Part shown: one piece after another, positions 1 to 5,574 of the stretch
Layout: the number at the start of each line of letters is the position of its first letter
Numbering within the stretch: position 1 is the first letter of the stretch
Assembly (NCBI GenBank): GCA_035529715.1
Contig: DATKWF010000056.1
Coordinates: forward strand, 1 to 7,293
Length of the DNA: 7,293 bases
Source: DATKWF01 sp035529715
GTDB taxonomy: Bacteria > Chloroflexota > Dehalococcoidia > Dehalococcoidales > RBG-16-60-22
Direction of reading: 5' to 3'
Notes under the pieces: generated by a model
Databases searched by the model: none
What the model was told of the DNA's origin: nothing
What the model saw: only the letters and a program-made list of their open reading frames with translations
Translations under genes and position numbers: made by a program

Positions 1-280
1 TGTAGCCGGAGCCATCTCCTTTGGTTATTCCATATACTAAAAGATGATGCTAGGGTATGGTATCGTGTAGATAGGAAAGAGAAACTAGTAATAATCAAGT
101 ATGCCAGGCATCATCCTAATTGGTGAGAACAATAGTTAGACCCTACCCACCTAGCCTGTACTTACTTCTTCGCTATTTCCACCCGCTTCACGCTTGTCAA
201 CCTTTCATCCCTAGCCTTGCCACCCTTCAAACCGACTAACCTAATCCCTGTCTGTACTCTGTCAACCCCTCTTTTTTATA
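1..280. other. Non-coding stretch, no gene recognised
   Basis: Stop codons are frequent in both directions (for example the clustered TAG/TAA triplets at about 50-95 on the plus strand), and I see no frame with a start, a ribosome-binding site and a recognisable product. The plus strand from about 140 to 275 is pyrimidine-rich. Two TTGACA hexamers lie on the minus strand (195-200 and 260-265), but neither has a convincing -10 box 16-18 bp downstream, so I do not call them promoters. The stretch lies downstream of the minus-strand gene at 546-818, beyond its terminator. It may be a decayed remnant or a spacer. Confidence 0.5.
43..115. repeat. Imperfect long-range inverted repeat
   Basis: GATGATGC at 43-50 is matched by its exact complement GCATCATC at 108-115, 57 bp apart. 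The similarity continues weakly inward (GCTAGGGTATG against GCCTGGCATAC when the right arm is reverse-complemented). The arms are short and the spacer is long, so this could be chance or the worn ends of a small mobile element. No gene lies between them. Confidence 0.25.
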
Positions 281-321
281 AATAAAATCCCCCTCTCCTT
301 ATACAGGGGAGGGGGTGAGGG
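281..321. repeat. GC-rich hairpin repeat, copy 1
   Basis: This 41-bp segment matches 1040-1080 at 39 of 41 bases in the same orientation. It contains an 11-bp stem (289-299 with 305-315) around a 5-nt loop, C-rich on the left and G-rich on the right. The one non-Watson-Crick position (T296 opposite G308) would be a G-U wobble in a plus-strand transcript. On the minus strand the stem is followed by ATTTTATTTATA, so it could act as a terminator. However, the nearest minus-strand gene (546-818) already has a closer one. Similar C-rich/G-rich hairpins are scattered through many bacterial genomes. I infer a dispersed, REP-like intergenic repeat. Confidence 0.75.
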
Positions 322-384
322 AAGCACGGAAAGATCAGTGTTCATACCCCGAAGGTCGCTGGCTCTAATCCAGCCCCCACCCCA
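314..384 (+). pseudogene. Degenerate tRNA-fMet-like relic (3' half)
   Basis: Positions 338-384 resemble the 3' half of initiator tRNA. There is an anticodon-like loop TTCATAC with CAT in place (341-347), then CCCGAAGGTC (348-357). A T arm follows with a perfect 5-bp stem (GCTGG 358-362, CCAGC 370-374) around a 7-nt loop CTCTAAT, and then CCCCACC. GGTGAGG at 314-320 could pair with CCCCACC at 375-381 in six of seven positions, like an acceptor stem. It is not a working tRNA: the T loop departs from TTCRANY at two positions, the anticodon stem is mostly mispaired, and no standard D arm is visible in the shortened 5' half. The 5' part also overlaps the hairpin repeat copy 1. Alternatives are an old attachment-site remnant of an integrated element or a chance resemblance. 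Confidence 0.4.
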
Positions 385-447
385 AACCCCCAGCTTCACG
401 ACATAATTATATGTGAGATGTGAACGGAATGAAATAGCCAACTATCT

Positions 448-483
448 TAAGTAATTCTATATAAATAAGTAATTCTATATAAA
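448..483. repeat. Perfect 18-bp tandem duplication, two copies
   Basis: The unit TAAGTAATTCTATATAAA occurs at 448-465 and again at 466-483 with no mismatch or gap. The tract is AT-rich and lies just beyond the hairpin terminator of the minus-strand gene at 546-818; its last bases are part of that terminator's T-rich tail. It may be a recent slippage or unequal-exchange event and could be a variable-number site. Confidence 0.85.
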
Positions 484-517
484 ATAGAAGGCACAGACGT
501 TAAATCTGCGCCTTCTA
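477..517 (-). terminator. Rho-independent terminator of the IscA-like gene
   Basis: Read on the minus strand, 517-485 forms a 13-bp stem closed by the 7-nt loop TTTAACG. The arms are TAGAAGGCGCAGA and TCTGTGCCTTCTA, with a single G-U pair at 509/493. The stem is followed directly by TTTTATAT. It begins 28 nt after the stop codon at 546-548. On the plus strand the G-U position becomes an A-C mismatch, which supports use in the minus direction. Confidence 0.8.
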
Positions 518-545
518 ATATTGCTTCTTCGCTGTCGATGTTCTC

Positions 546-818
546 TTACTTGTAAAGTATAACTAGCTCAGACCCTTTAACGCTGTCTTCAACGTCTAGG
601 GTTACCCCCTTAAGATTTGCAACAAGTCCTCGCTCAATTATTAATACTGGCGAGCCATCACATTGCACGAGTTTATCGCCCGGCATCTCTATGTCTACGC
701 CTAACCCCAGGTTTCCTTGACCCCTATCCATCAGCCGGAGACGTCCCTCAGGCCAATCTACATGTGCCGTGAGTATTTTCTTTAACGCCTTTTTAGCCCG
801 CTGGGTGATATTTATCAT
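546..818 (-). CDS. Small HesB/IscA-fold-like protein lacking cluster cysteines
   Basis: This 90-residue protein resembles the iron-sulfur assembly (HesB/IscA/Fe-S_biosyn) fold. It starts with INITQRAKKALKKIL (family pattern: I-T-x2-A-x2-x-L-K-x-L-L). A glycine-containing stretch, GRLRLMDRGQGNLGLGVDI, lies where family members have G-G-C-S-G, and the end is GVTLDVEDSVKGSELVI, where they have a strand followed by G-S-G-F. The ATG at 818 follows GGAGG with 7-nt spacing. In the canonical family three conserved cysteines bind iron or a cluster; here the only cysteine is Cys53, which does not sit in either motif. It is therefore unlikely to be a standard A-type carrier. Similar cysteine-poor HesB-like small proteins exist in anaerobes, with unknown role. 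The gene is monocistronic: it has its own terminator, and a terminator lies between it and the upstream surface-protein unit. I found no convincing promoter. The fold assignment is from pattern memory only. Confidence 0.7.
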   Translation of the reverse strand: MINITQRAKKALKKILTAHVDWPEGRLRLMDRGQGNLGLGVDIEMPGDKLVQCDGSPVLIIERGLVANLKGVTLDVEDSVKGSELVILYK

Positions 819-830
819 TTAGCACCCTCC

Positions 831-1039
831 TACCATAGCTTAATACCTTTTTCATCAATATTTTCATTTAAAAGATAGTCTTTTTGTACGTTGACTTTAG
901 TAACCCTATTGACGGCAATTTGTTAAATTGCGTCTCTCATTCAACTTGAGGAATTCTTTCTACTCTCCCTATCTTATATAACGGCGAAATTAGATTTTGG
1001 TTAGGTTAATCATATTCCAATTGCAATTTTCTCTCCCCA
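831..1039. other. AT-rich intergenic region with one hairpin
   Basis: This stretch separates the IscA-like gene from the terminator of the surface-protein unit. It should contain the promoter of the minus-strand gene starting at 818, but I find no pair of hexamers with good spacing. The one clear structure is a hairpin at 911-934: GCAATTT (915-921) and AAATTGC (925-931) pair across a 3-nt loop, and a further 3 bp (911-913 with 932-934) can form if G914 is bulged. No T-run follows it on either strand, so it is not an obvious terminator; it may be part of a 5' leader. No open frame here is convincing. Confidence 0.45.
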
Positions 1040-1074
1040 AATAAAATCCCCCTCCCCTAATACAGGGGAGGGGG
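1038..1074 (-). terminator. Terminator of the surface-protein unit
   Basis: On the minus strand the 11-bp GC-rich stem begins 27 nt after the TAA of the 578-residue protein and is followed by ATTTTATTT. This is the usual form of a factor-independent terminator, although the T tract is interrupted by A. The repeat copy therefore seems to serve as the end of the transcript. Confidence 0.65.
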
Positions 1075-1080
1075 TGAGGG
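1040..1080. repeat. GC-rich hairpin repeat, copy 2
   Basis: Second copy of the 41-bp element at 281-321, with two differences, in the same orientation. Here the stem is a perfect 11 bp (CCCCCTCCCCT at 1048-1058, AGGGGAGGGGG at 1064-1074) around the loop AATAC. The two copies flank the IscA-like gene and its surroundings. Both mismatches fall in the left arm or loop edge, and this copy is the fully paired one. Confidence 0.8.
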
Positions 1081-1101
1081 GTGGGGATGAAAAGGAGATA
1101 A

Positions 1102-2838
1102 TTAGTAGTAGTAGGCAGTCCGCCTGCCTACCAGATAGCCAACGATAAACAGGACCAGTCCACCCAGTCCGAACAACGCATACAAAGCCCAGCTGGGTAA
1201 ACCGCCAAGGGTGGGGGGCGTGAAATAAAACATACCGGCGCCGGTCCATGCACTCTCGTTAGAGGCGCCATCCGTAGCTTTCACCCTCCAGTAGTAAGGG
1301 GTGTCACTACTAACCAGCCTCAGCTCCTCCGACTCAGTAAAAGCGTATTCTGATGACTCCAGCCCGTCTTTATCCACCACCAGGGAAGCATCCGTAAACT
1401 CCTTGTCAGTAGCCACCTGCAGTGTATAGACTACCGGGAGACTAGCATCCTTAACATCCTCCCAGTCAAAAGATACCGGCGATTTTACCTTAACTCCCAT
1501 TTCGGGCAGAAGCGGCGCCGGCACCCCTGGCGGTGTTGACTCCACGGTATAAGTAAGTTCATGGGTATTGGTGCCATCGGTGACAACTATGGCGCGGGCT
1601 CCAGACTTGCCGGCCGGCACCTGGAAAGCAGCCACAAAAATGCCACTGGCGTCGGCACTGACTTTATCCACTTCCTCACCATCATACTTGATGGTTACGG
1701 TACCGCCAGCTTCAAAGCCGGACCCGCCAAGAACGAGCTGCGCGCCGATAGGACCATTGTTAGCATTGATGCTAACCGTGGTAGCCGATGGGGTGGGGGT
1801 TGGTGACGGCGATGGCTCAGGTGTGGGTCCGGTGGAGGGTGGTGGGGGGGCAGTTACCGTAAACTTCGCCGAATCCATATTCTCGTCCTCATCCTCAACT
1901 TCCACATCATAGATATCAGTTCCCAGGTCAGCGGGCACATTAAAGGTAGTCTTAAAACTACCGCTTGAGTCAGATGTTACCGTCGTCAGTGATTTACCGT
2001 CAAGGTAAACGACAACATTCTTCCTCCGGCCGAATCCGGTGCCACTGACATCTACTTTCTCCCCAGGTTCCCCCGATACCGGGCTGAGGAATATCTCTGG
2101 TTCCACGGTGAACTCAGCTTCAACCTCACCGCCAGATACGGTAACGGTAATCGTATGGTCACCGGCAGTACTTTCCGGAACGATGATATAAGAATAGAAT
2201 TCGCCATCCTCGTCCGTTTCATCATCACCGCTCTCTATATCAACCTCATCACCATCATATTCAATGGTAATCTCATTCTCAGCACTAAACTCGATGCCAG
2301 CAACCTCAACCTCGGTACCCACCAGACCGCTTTCAGGGTCAACCTCAATCTCACCACCAACTAGCGTAAATTCGGCAACCGCCCTTATGCGAGGAGCAAG
2401 TGTGTTCGTGTTAGGGAGGTAATAACAAAGAGAAACATAGTAAGTACCACTGGTTACATCTTCATACTCGTCCTCATCCTCACCATCGTTAAGTTCAGCG
2501 GGCACATCAAAGGTTATGTCAGTAGTAGTTCCAAATTCCCCATCCTCATCAAGATATATCCAGCTCTTCACTATTTCGTAAACAGTAATATCGTCATCAA
2601 TATCATCAGCCGGAGTGGCTACCTCTCTAGAAAGATAGAGAATAGCACTTCTCTCGGTCGTTTCAGTACTTACGTTGAAACCCTCCCCAACAACGGTAAT
2701 CTCATCGCCAATTTTGCCTTCATCAGGAACAAGAGTAAGGGTTCCCAATGCCTGAGCAGGGGTCGCCGGTACAGCCACCGCCAGCATAGACAAGATAATG
2801 GCTATACTGAATATTCTTAGAACTTTTGTGTATTTCAT
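1102..2838 (-). CDS. Membrane-anchored surface protein, TIG and FN3-like domains (paralog B)
   Basis: A predicted exported protein of 578 residues. A signal peptide fills residues 1-30 (basic start, hydrophobic core, AQA cleavage site). IPT/TIG-like Ig domains follow at about 33-160, 163-245, 247-329 and 353-433, recognised by repeats of P-x-S-G-x-x-G-x-x-V-x-V-x-G-x-G-F. A Pro/Ser/Thr linker (330-352) separates the third and fourth. A fibronectin-III-like domain is at about 436-540 (FDWEDV, then PYYWRVKATDGASNES). A transmembrane helix at 547-570 is followed by GRRTAYYY, so the C-terminus should be cytoplasmic and the rest outside. The first two TIG domains carry long Asp/Glu-rich stretches (about 77-127 and 195-212) that could bind calcium. 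The ATG at 2838 follows GGAGG by 5 nt. The gene lies 42 bp after its 610-residue paralog and is probably co-transcribed. A role in adhesion, cell envelope or S-layer is inferred; no enzyme motif is seen. Confidence 0.85.
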   Translation of the reverse strand: MKYTKVLRIFSIAIILSMLAVAVPATPAQALGTLTLVPDEGKIGDEITVVGEGFNVSTETTERSAILYLSREVATPADDIDDDITVYEIVKSWIYLDEDGEFGTTTDITFDVPAELNDGEDEDEYEDVTSGTYYVSLCYYLPNTNTLAPRIRAVAEFTLVGGEIEVDPESGLVGTEVEVAGIEFSAENEITIEYDGDEVDIESGDDETDEDGEFYSYIIVPESTAGDHTITVTVSGGEVEAEFTVEPEIFLSPVSGEPGEKVDVSGTGFGRRKNVVVYLDGKSLTTVTSDSSGSFKTTFNVPADLGTDIYDVEVEDEDENMDSAKFTVTAPPPPSTGPTPEPSPSPTPTPSATTVSINANNGPIGAQLVLGGSGFEAGGTVTIKYDGEEVDKVSADASGIFVAAFQVPAGKSGARAIVVTDGTNTHELTYTVESTPPGVPAPLLPEMGVKVKSPVSFDWEDVKDASLPVVYTLQVATDKEFTDASLVVDKDGLESSEYAFTESEELRLVSSDTPYYWRVKATDGASNESAWTGAGMFYFTPPTLGGLPSWALYALFGLGGLVLFIVGYLVGRRTAYYY

Positions 2839-2880
2839 TGTATCCTCCCCGATTTATATAACGTATGATTTATTAAAAAG

Positions 2881-4713
2881 TTACTGTTGCTGATAGTAAG
2901 CGGTTCGCCTCCCCACCAGGAAGGCAACAAAACCGACCAGCAGGGCACCAATCCCTATTAAAAGGTACATAGCCCACGCCGGAAGGGCGAAAGCAAAGCC
3001 AACATAGAATGACCATGGAGTTGCCCACTCACTCTCATTGGCAGCGCCGTCTACCGCCTTTACCCTCCAGTAATAGGGAACCTCCTTTTTGACTGCCGCC
3101 AGCTTCTCCTCTTCGGTCATAGTGTACTCTGACCCGGCTAACCCGTCCTTCTCCAGCACCATGGAACTAAAATTCTCATCAGAGGCAACCTGGAGCCGGT
3201 AGGTTACCGGCGGACTGAGACTGGTTACATCTTCCCAGTCAAAGAAAGCCGTCGCCTCTGTCTCGCTATCATTGATTGGCAATAACAGCATTGGCACCGG
3301 TGGTGCCGTCACATAGAACGACCATGGACTTGACCACTGGCTCTCGTTGGAGGCGCCATCCGTAGATTTTACTCTCCAGTAATACGGGGCTTCCTTCTCC
3401 ACCGCCGCCAGATTCTCCTCTGCCGCCAGGGTATATTCCGACTCGGTCAAGCCTTCCTTATCCAGCACTATAGAGCTGAAATCTTGGTCAGAAGCAATCT
3501 GAAAGCGATAATTTATCGGCGGACTGGGGTCATAAACGTCCTCCCAGTCAAAGCCAGCCGCTGCTTTCGCCTCGTCACCGTCACCGGGGAGCAGCGTTAC
3601 TGGTACCGGCGGCGCCTCTGACTCCACGACAAAGGTCATCTGTCTGGCATTGACGCCGTCACCGACAGTAATAACATGGCTGCCATACTTGCTGACCGGG
3701 ACAGTAAAGGTAGCCTTAAAATCCCCGTTGCCACCAGCCCTAAACGCACCTATTTCCGTATCATCATACTTGATGGTTACCGTTCCTCCGGCGGTAAAGC
3801 CGGTGCCGGTAACCGCTAGTTCCGTGCCAATATTACCCGTGGTCCGGTTAAGGCTGGCACCGGTAGTGATGGTAAACTCCACTTTATCCGTATTGCCGTC
3901 ATCATCCTCGGCTGTTACCTCGTAACTGCCGGGCGCCATGTTCGGCACATTAAAGGCAACCTCAAAACTACCGTAAGCGTTGGTCTTGGCATAAGTCACT
4001 ATAGTAGTTGCAAAGAAGATGGCAACCGCATTTCTATTGCCAAAGCCAGAGCCGCTAATGGTCAATATACTACCCATAGCTCCCGATGCCGGGCTGAGGG
4101 TAGCCATAGGCAGCACCTTAAATTCAGCTTCAGCAGAGCTATCCTCCACATTCTCCGCAAAAATCATGTGTTCGCCGGCAATGCAGCCAGGAACAGTAAA
4201 GCTGTAACTGAACTCACCGTCAGGACCAGCCATTACAGTACCCAATTTGCCTTTAGTCCGGTTGTCAAGGTAGAAAGTTACCATCTTATCGGCATAAAAA
4301 CCCCTGCCGACAACGGTCACACTGGAACCAATGACGCCGCTTCGAGGAGCCAGCTCAATTTCAGCTTCAAGTACGGTGAACAAGCTCTTGAATTCCGCGC
4401 CACCTTCAGTTTTTGCCCTAACCCAGTGCACCTTGGCATCAGCATCAGCAGGAACAGTAAAATTAAAGCTGAAACTGCCCGTGTCCGGCACGACCACACC
4501 AATTTCCTCACTATCAAAGTATATAAAAATATCATCACCTATATAGGATTCAAAATTAGTTCCGGTTATTTCAACCACTGTCCCCACTGCACCGGAAGTA
4601 GGCGACACGGTGATTACCGGCGCCGCCAGAGCCGGTGTGCCTATCAGCACCACCAGCAATACAGGCAGGATAAAAGCTATTGCCAGCATTCGGAAGACAT
4701 TACCATTTTTCAT
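2881..4713 (-). CDS. Membrane-anchored surface protein, TIG and two FN3-like domains (paralog A)
   Basis: A predicted exported protein of 610 residues. I start it at the ATG at 4713 because it opens with a clean signal peptide (MKNGNVFRMLAIAF..., cleavage near TPALA-A at about residue 30). A longer frame from a TTG at 4740 would add nine residues and cover the ribosome-binding site. Four TIG-like domains lie at about 32-115, 117-201, 204-283 and 286-364. Two fibronectin-III-like domains at 367-468 and 470-571 are clearly duplicates: both contain FDWEDV and PYYWRVK-x-x-DGA-x-NES, and both end in WSFYV. A transmembrane helix spans about 577-601, followed by GRRTAYYQQQ. The order matches the downstream paralog, except that this copy has two FN3 domains and lacks the Pro-rich linker and the very acidic inserts. 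It lies 59 bp downstream of the HTH gene. The function is probably structural or adhesive on the outer face; ligand unknown. Confidence 0.85.
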   Translation of the reverse strand: MKNGNVFRMLAIAFILPVLLVVLIGTPALAAPVITVSPTSGAVGTVVEITGTNFESYIGDDIFIYFDSEEIGVVVPDTGSFSFNFTVPADADAKVHWVRAKTEGGAEFKSLFTVLEAEIELAPRSGVIGSSVTVVGRGFYADKMVTFYLDNRTKGKLGTVMAGPDGEFSYSFTVPGCIAGEHMIFAENVEDSSAEAEFKVLPMATLSPASGAMGSILTISGSGFGNRNAVAIFFATTIVTYAKTNAYGSFEVAFNVPNMAPGSYEVTAEDDDGNTDKVEFTITTGASLNRTTGNIGTELAVTGTGFTAGGTVTIKYDDTEIGAFRAGGNGDFKATFTVPVSKYGSHVITVGDGVNARQMTFVVESEAPPVPVTLLPGDGDEAKAAAGFDWEDVYDPSPPINYRFQIASDQDFSSIVLDKEGLTESEYTLAAEENLAAVEKEAPYYWRVKSTDGASNESQWSSPWSFYVTAPPVPMLLLPINDSETEATAFFDWEDVTSLSPPVTYRLQVASDENFSSMVLEKDGLAGSEYTMTEEEKLAAVKKEVPYYWRVKAVDGAANESEWATPWSFYVGFAFALPAWAMYLLIGIGALLVGFVAFLVGRRTAYYQQQ

Positions 4714-4725
4714 TTGCTTACCTAG

Positions 4726-4731
4726 CCTCCT
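4726..4731 (-). promoter_or_regulatory. Ribosome-binding site of paralog A, long spacing
   Basis: AGGAGG on the minus strand lies 12 nt before the ATG at 4713. It is a near-perfect anti-Shine-Dalgarno match, but the gap is longer than the usual 5-9 nt. It lies inside the alternative TTG-started frame, which argues against that longer start. Confidence 0.55.
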
Positions 4732-4772
4732 CACCAGCAACCCTATAAAAAGTAATTATTACCGGTTTGTCC

Positions 4773-4979
4773 TTATTGTATTAATTTTTTTCTGGCACCA
4801 CGCTTGGAGATATATGTCCCGGCAAAGTTATCCAGTATATCCCCACTGATTAGCCAGGTATTATGAATCTTAACCGCCGGTAAATCTCCCTGCCGGCACA
4901 GTCGCTTCACTGTCTCCGGATGTACTTTAAGTCGGCGGCCAGCTTCAATTACATTAAAATAGTTATCAAATGGCGTCAT
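4773..4979 (-). CDS. Small helix-turn-helix protein, excisionase/MerR-like (HTH_17 type)
   Basis: A 68-residue protein made almost entirely of one winged helix-turn-helix. The pattern is FNVIEAGRRLKVHPETVKRL, then CRQGDLPAVKIHNTWLIS, then DILDNF. It follows the excisionase-family consensus, in which E-A-A-x-x-L-x-V-x-x-x-T-V is followed by R-x-G-x-L-P-A-x-K and a W-x-I wing. Such proteins bind DNA; some are phage or transposon directionality factors and many are stand-alone regulators. No integrase is in the window, so a regulator is more likely. It is the first gene after a consensus promoter and precedes the two surface-protein genes, so it may control them or itself. The ATG at 4979 lacks a recognisable Shine-Dalgarno sequence (upstream is CAATTGAATAATT), and translation may be weak. 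The basic tail (SKRGARKK) could add DNA contacts. Confidence 0.75.
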   Translation of the reverse strand: MTPFDNYFNVIEAGRRLKVHPETVKRLCRQGDLPAVKIHNTWLISGDILDNFAGTYISKRGARKKLIQ

Positions 4980-5015
4980 AATTATTCAATTGGTAAATAT
5001 TACTTTATCAAAGCA

Positions 5016-5044
5016 ATTATAACTTAAACAGCTATATTTGTCAA
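5016..5044 (-). promoter_or_regulatory. Consensus sigma-A promoter for the HTH-surface protein unit
   Basis: On the minus strand TTGACA (5044-5039) and TATAAT (5021-5016) are separated by exactly 17 bp; both hexamers are perfect. Transcription should start near 5009, giving a leader of about 30 nt before the HTH start codon at 4979. No other promoter is visible before the surface-protein genes, so it probably drives all three. A perfect consensus implies high constitutive output unless repressed, and the HTH product is a natural candidate repressor. That last point is inference. Confidence 0.85.
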
Positions 5045-5064
5045 CCCCTTTAGCCTATAAATTA

Positions 5065-5095
5065 GTCTCCTTCTGCCTAATAAAGAGAAGGAGAC
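5065..5095 (-). terminator. Hairpin downstream of ruvX, possible terminator
   Basis: GTCTCCTTCT (5065-5074) and AGAAGGAGAC (5086-5095) are perfect 10-bp complements around an 11-nt loop. On the minus strand the hairpin begins 65 nt after the ruvX stop and is followed by TAATTTATAG, which is only modestly T-rich. It lies between ruvX and the next promoter, which fits a unit boundary. It is nearly symmetric and could also be a binding site. Confidence 0.55.
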
Positions 5096-5160
5096 AACAA
5101 GAACGGAGTTATAATATATCCTGAAGTAGCCGGAACGAAGCGAGGAGTTACCGAGTAATC

Positions 5161-5571
5161 TCAGAAAGATGACTCATCCAGATAGCTTTGCAGAATCAGC
5201 GCCGCCGCCATGGCATCATCATGCCTGGGCTTTTTTGTCTTTCCAACCTCTCGCATCATGCGCTTAGCCAATACTGTCGATAAACGTTCATCCCTGAATT
5301 CCAGAGGGACTTCGGTACGGGTGCGGAGCTCTCCGGTAAAGGCTTTGACTTTCTCAGCCTGCATACCCACACTGCCATTCATAGAAAGCGGCAGACCGAC
5401 TATAATTTGCCCGACCTGATTCTGGCTGACAATGCTGAGAATAGCCTCTATGTCTGCGGGGTCATTACTGCGGTTAATAATGGTCAGCGGGCTGGCCAGT
5501 ATGCCCTGAGGGTCGCTGAGAGCGACCCCAATCCTCTTATCGCCAATATCTAGTCCTAGGCTACGCGTGAT
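5161..5571 (-). CDS. ruvX: RuvX/YqgF family nuclease, apparent ATC start
   Basis: A YqgF/RuvX family protein, RNase H-fold, known as a putative Holliday-junction resolvase and linked in some bacteria to 16S rRNA 5'-end processing. The family motifs are in order: LGLDIGDKRIGVALSD (5-20, Asp8), IIVGLPLSMNGSVG (56-69), DERLST (94-99, Glu95) and HDDAMAAALILQSYL (117-131, Asp118/119). These supply the acidic catalytic residues. The length of 136 residues is normal for the family. The frame is open back to the alaS stop codon, but between that stop and LGLDIG there is no ATG, GTG, TTG or CTG. The codon at 5571-5569 is ATC, 5 nt after GGAGG, giving (M)TRSLGLDIG, just where family members begin. I therefore start here. 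A start at the internal ATG at 5382 would remove the first catalytic Asp. The gene follows alaS by 24 bp, a common pairing, and is probably co-transcribed. Confidence 0.9.
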   Translation of the reverse strand: MTRSLGLDIGDKRIGVALSDPQGILASPLTIINRSNDPADIEAILSIVSQNQVGQIIVGLPLSMNGSVGMQAEKVKAFTGELRTRTEVPLEFRDERLSTVLAKRMMREVGKTKKPRHDDAMAAALILQSYLDESSF

Positions 5572-5574
5572 ACT

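Noticed and set aside
195..265. Two TTGACA hexamers on the minus strand as promoters
   Set aside because: Neither has a TATAAT-like hexamer at suitable spacing, and no gene follows within the window.
281..321. CRISPR-like repeat array made by the two GC-rich hairpin copies
   Set aside because: There are only two copies about 760 bp apart with a gene between them, with no regular spacers or cas genes.
1010..1249. Minus-strand 79-residue frame overlapping the end of paralog B
   Set aside because: It overlaps the conserved transmembrane tail in another frame and runs through the terminator hairpin.
4168..4725. Plus-strand 185-residue open frame
   Set aside because: It lies opposite the N-terminal half of paralog A, has no recognisable domain, and its composition follows the opposite-strand gene. 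It is a shadow frame.
4714..4740. TTG start of paralog A at 4740
   Set aside because: It has no upstream ribosome-binding site, covers AGGAGG, and adds basic residues before an already complete signal peptide.
5161..5382. Short ruvX frame starting at the internal ATG
   Set aside because: It would lack the first RNase H-fold strand and the catalytic Asp of LGLDIG, while the intact upstream frame encodes exactly these.
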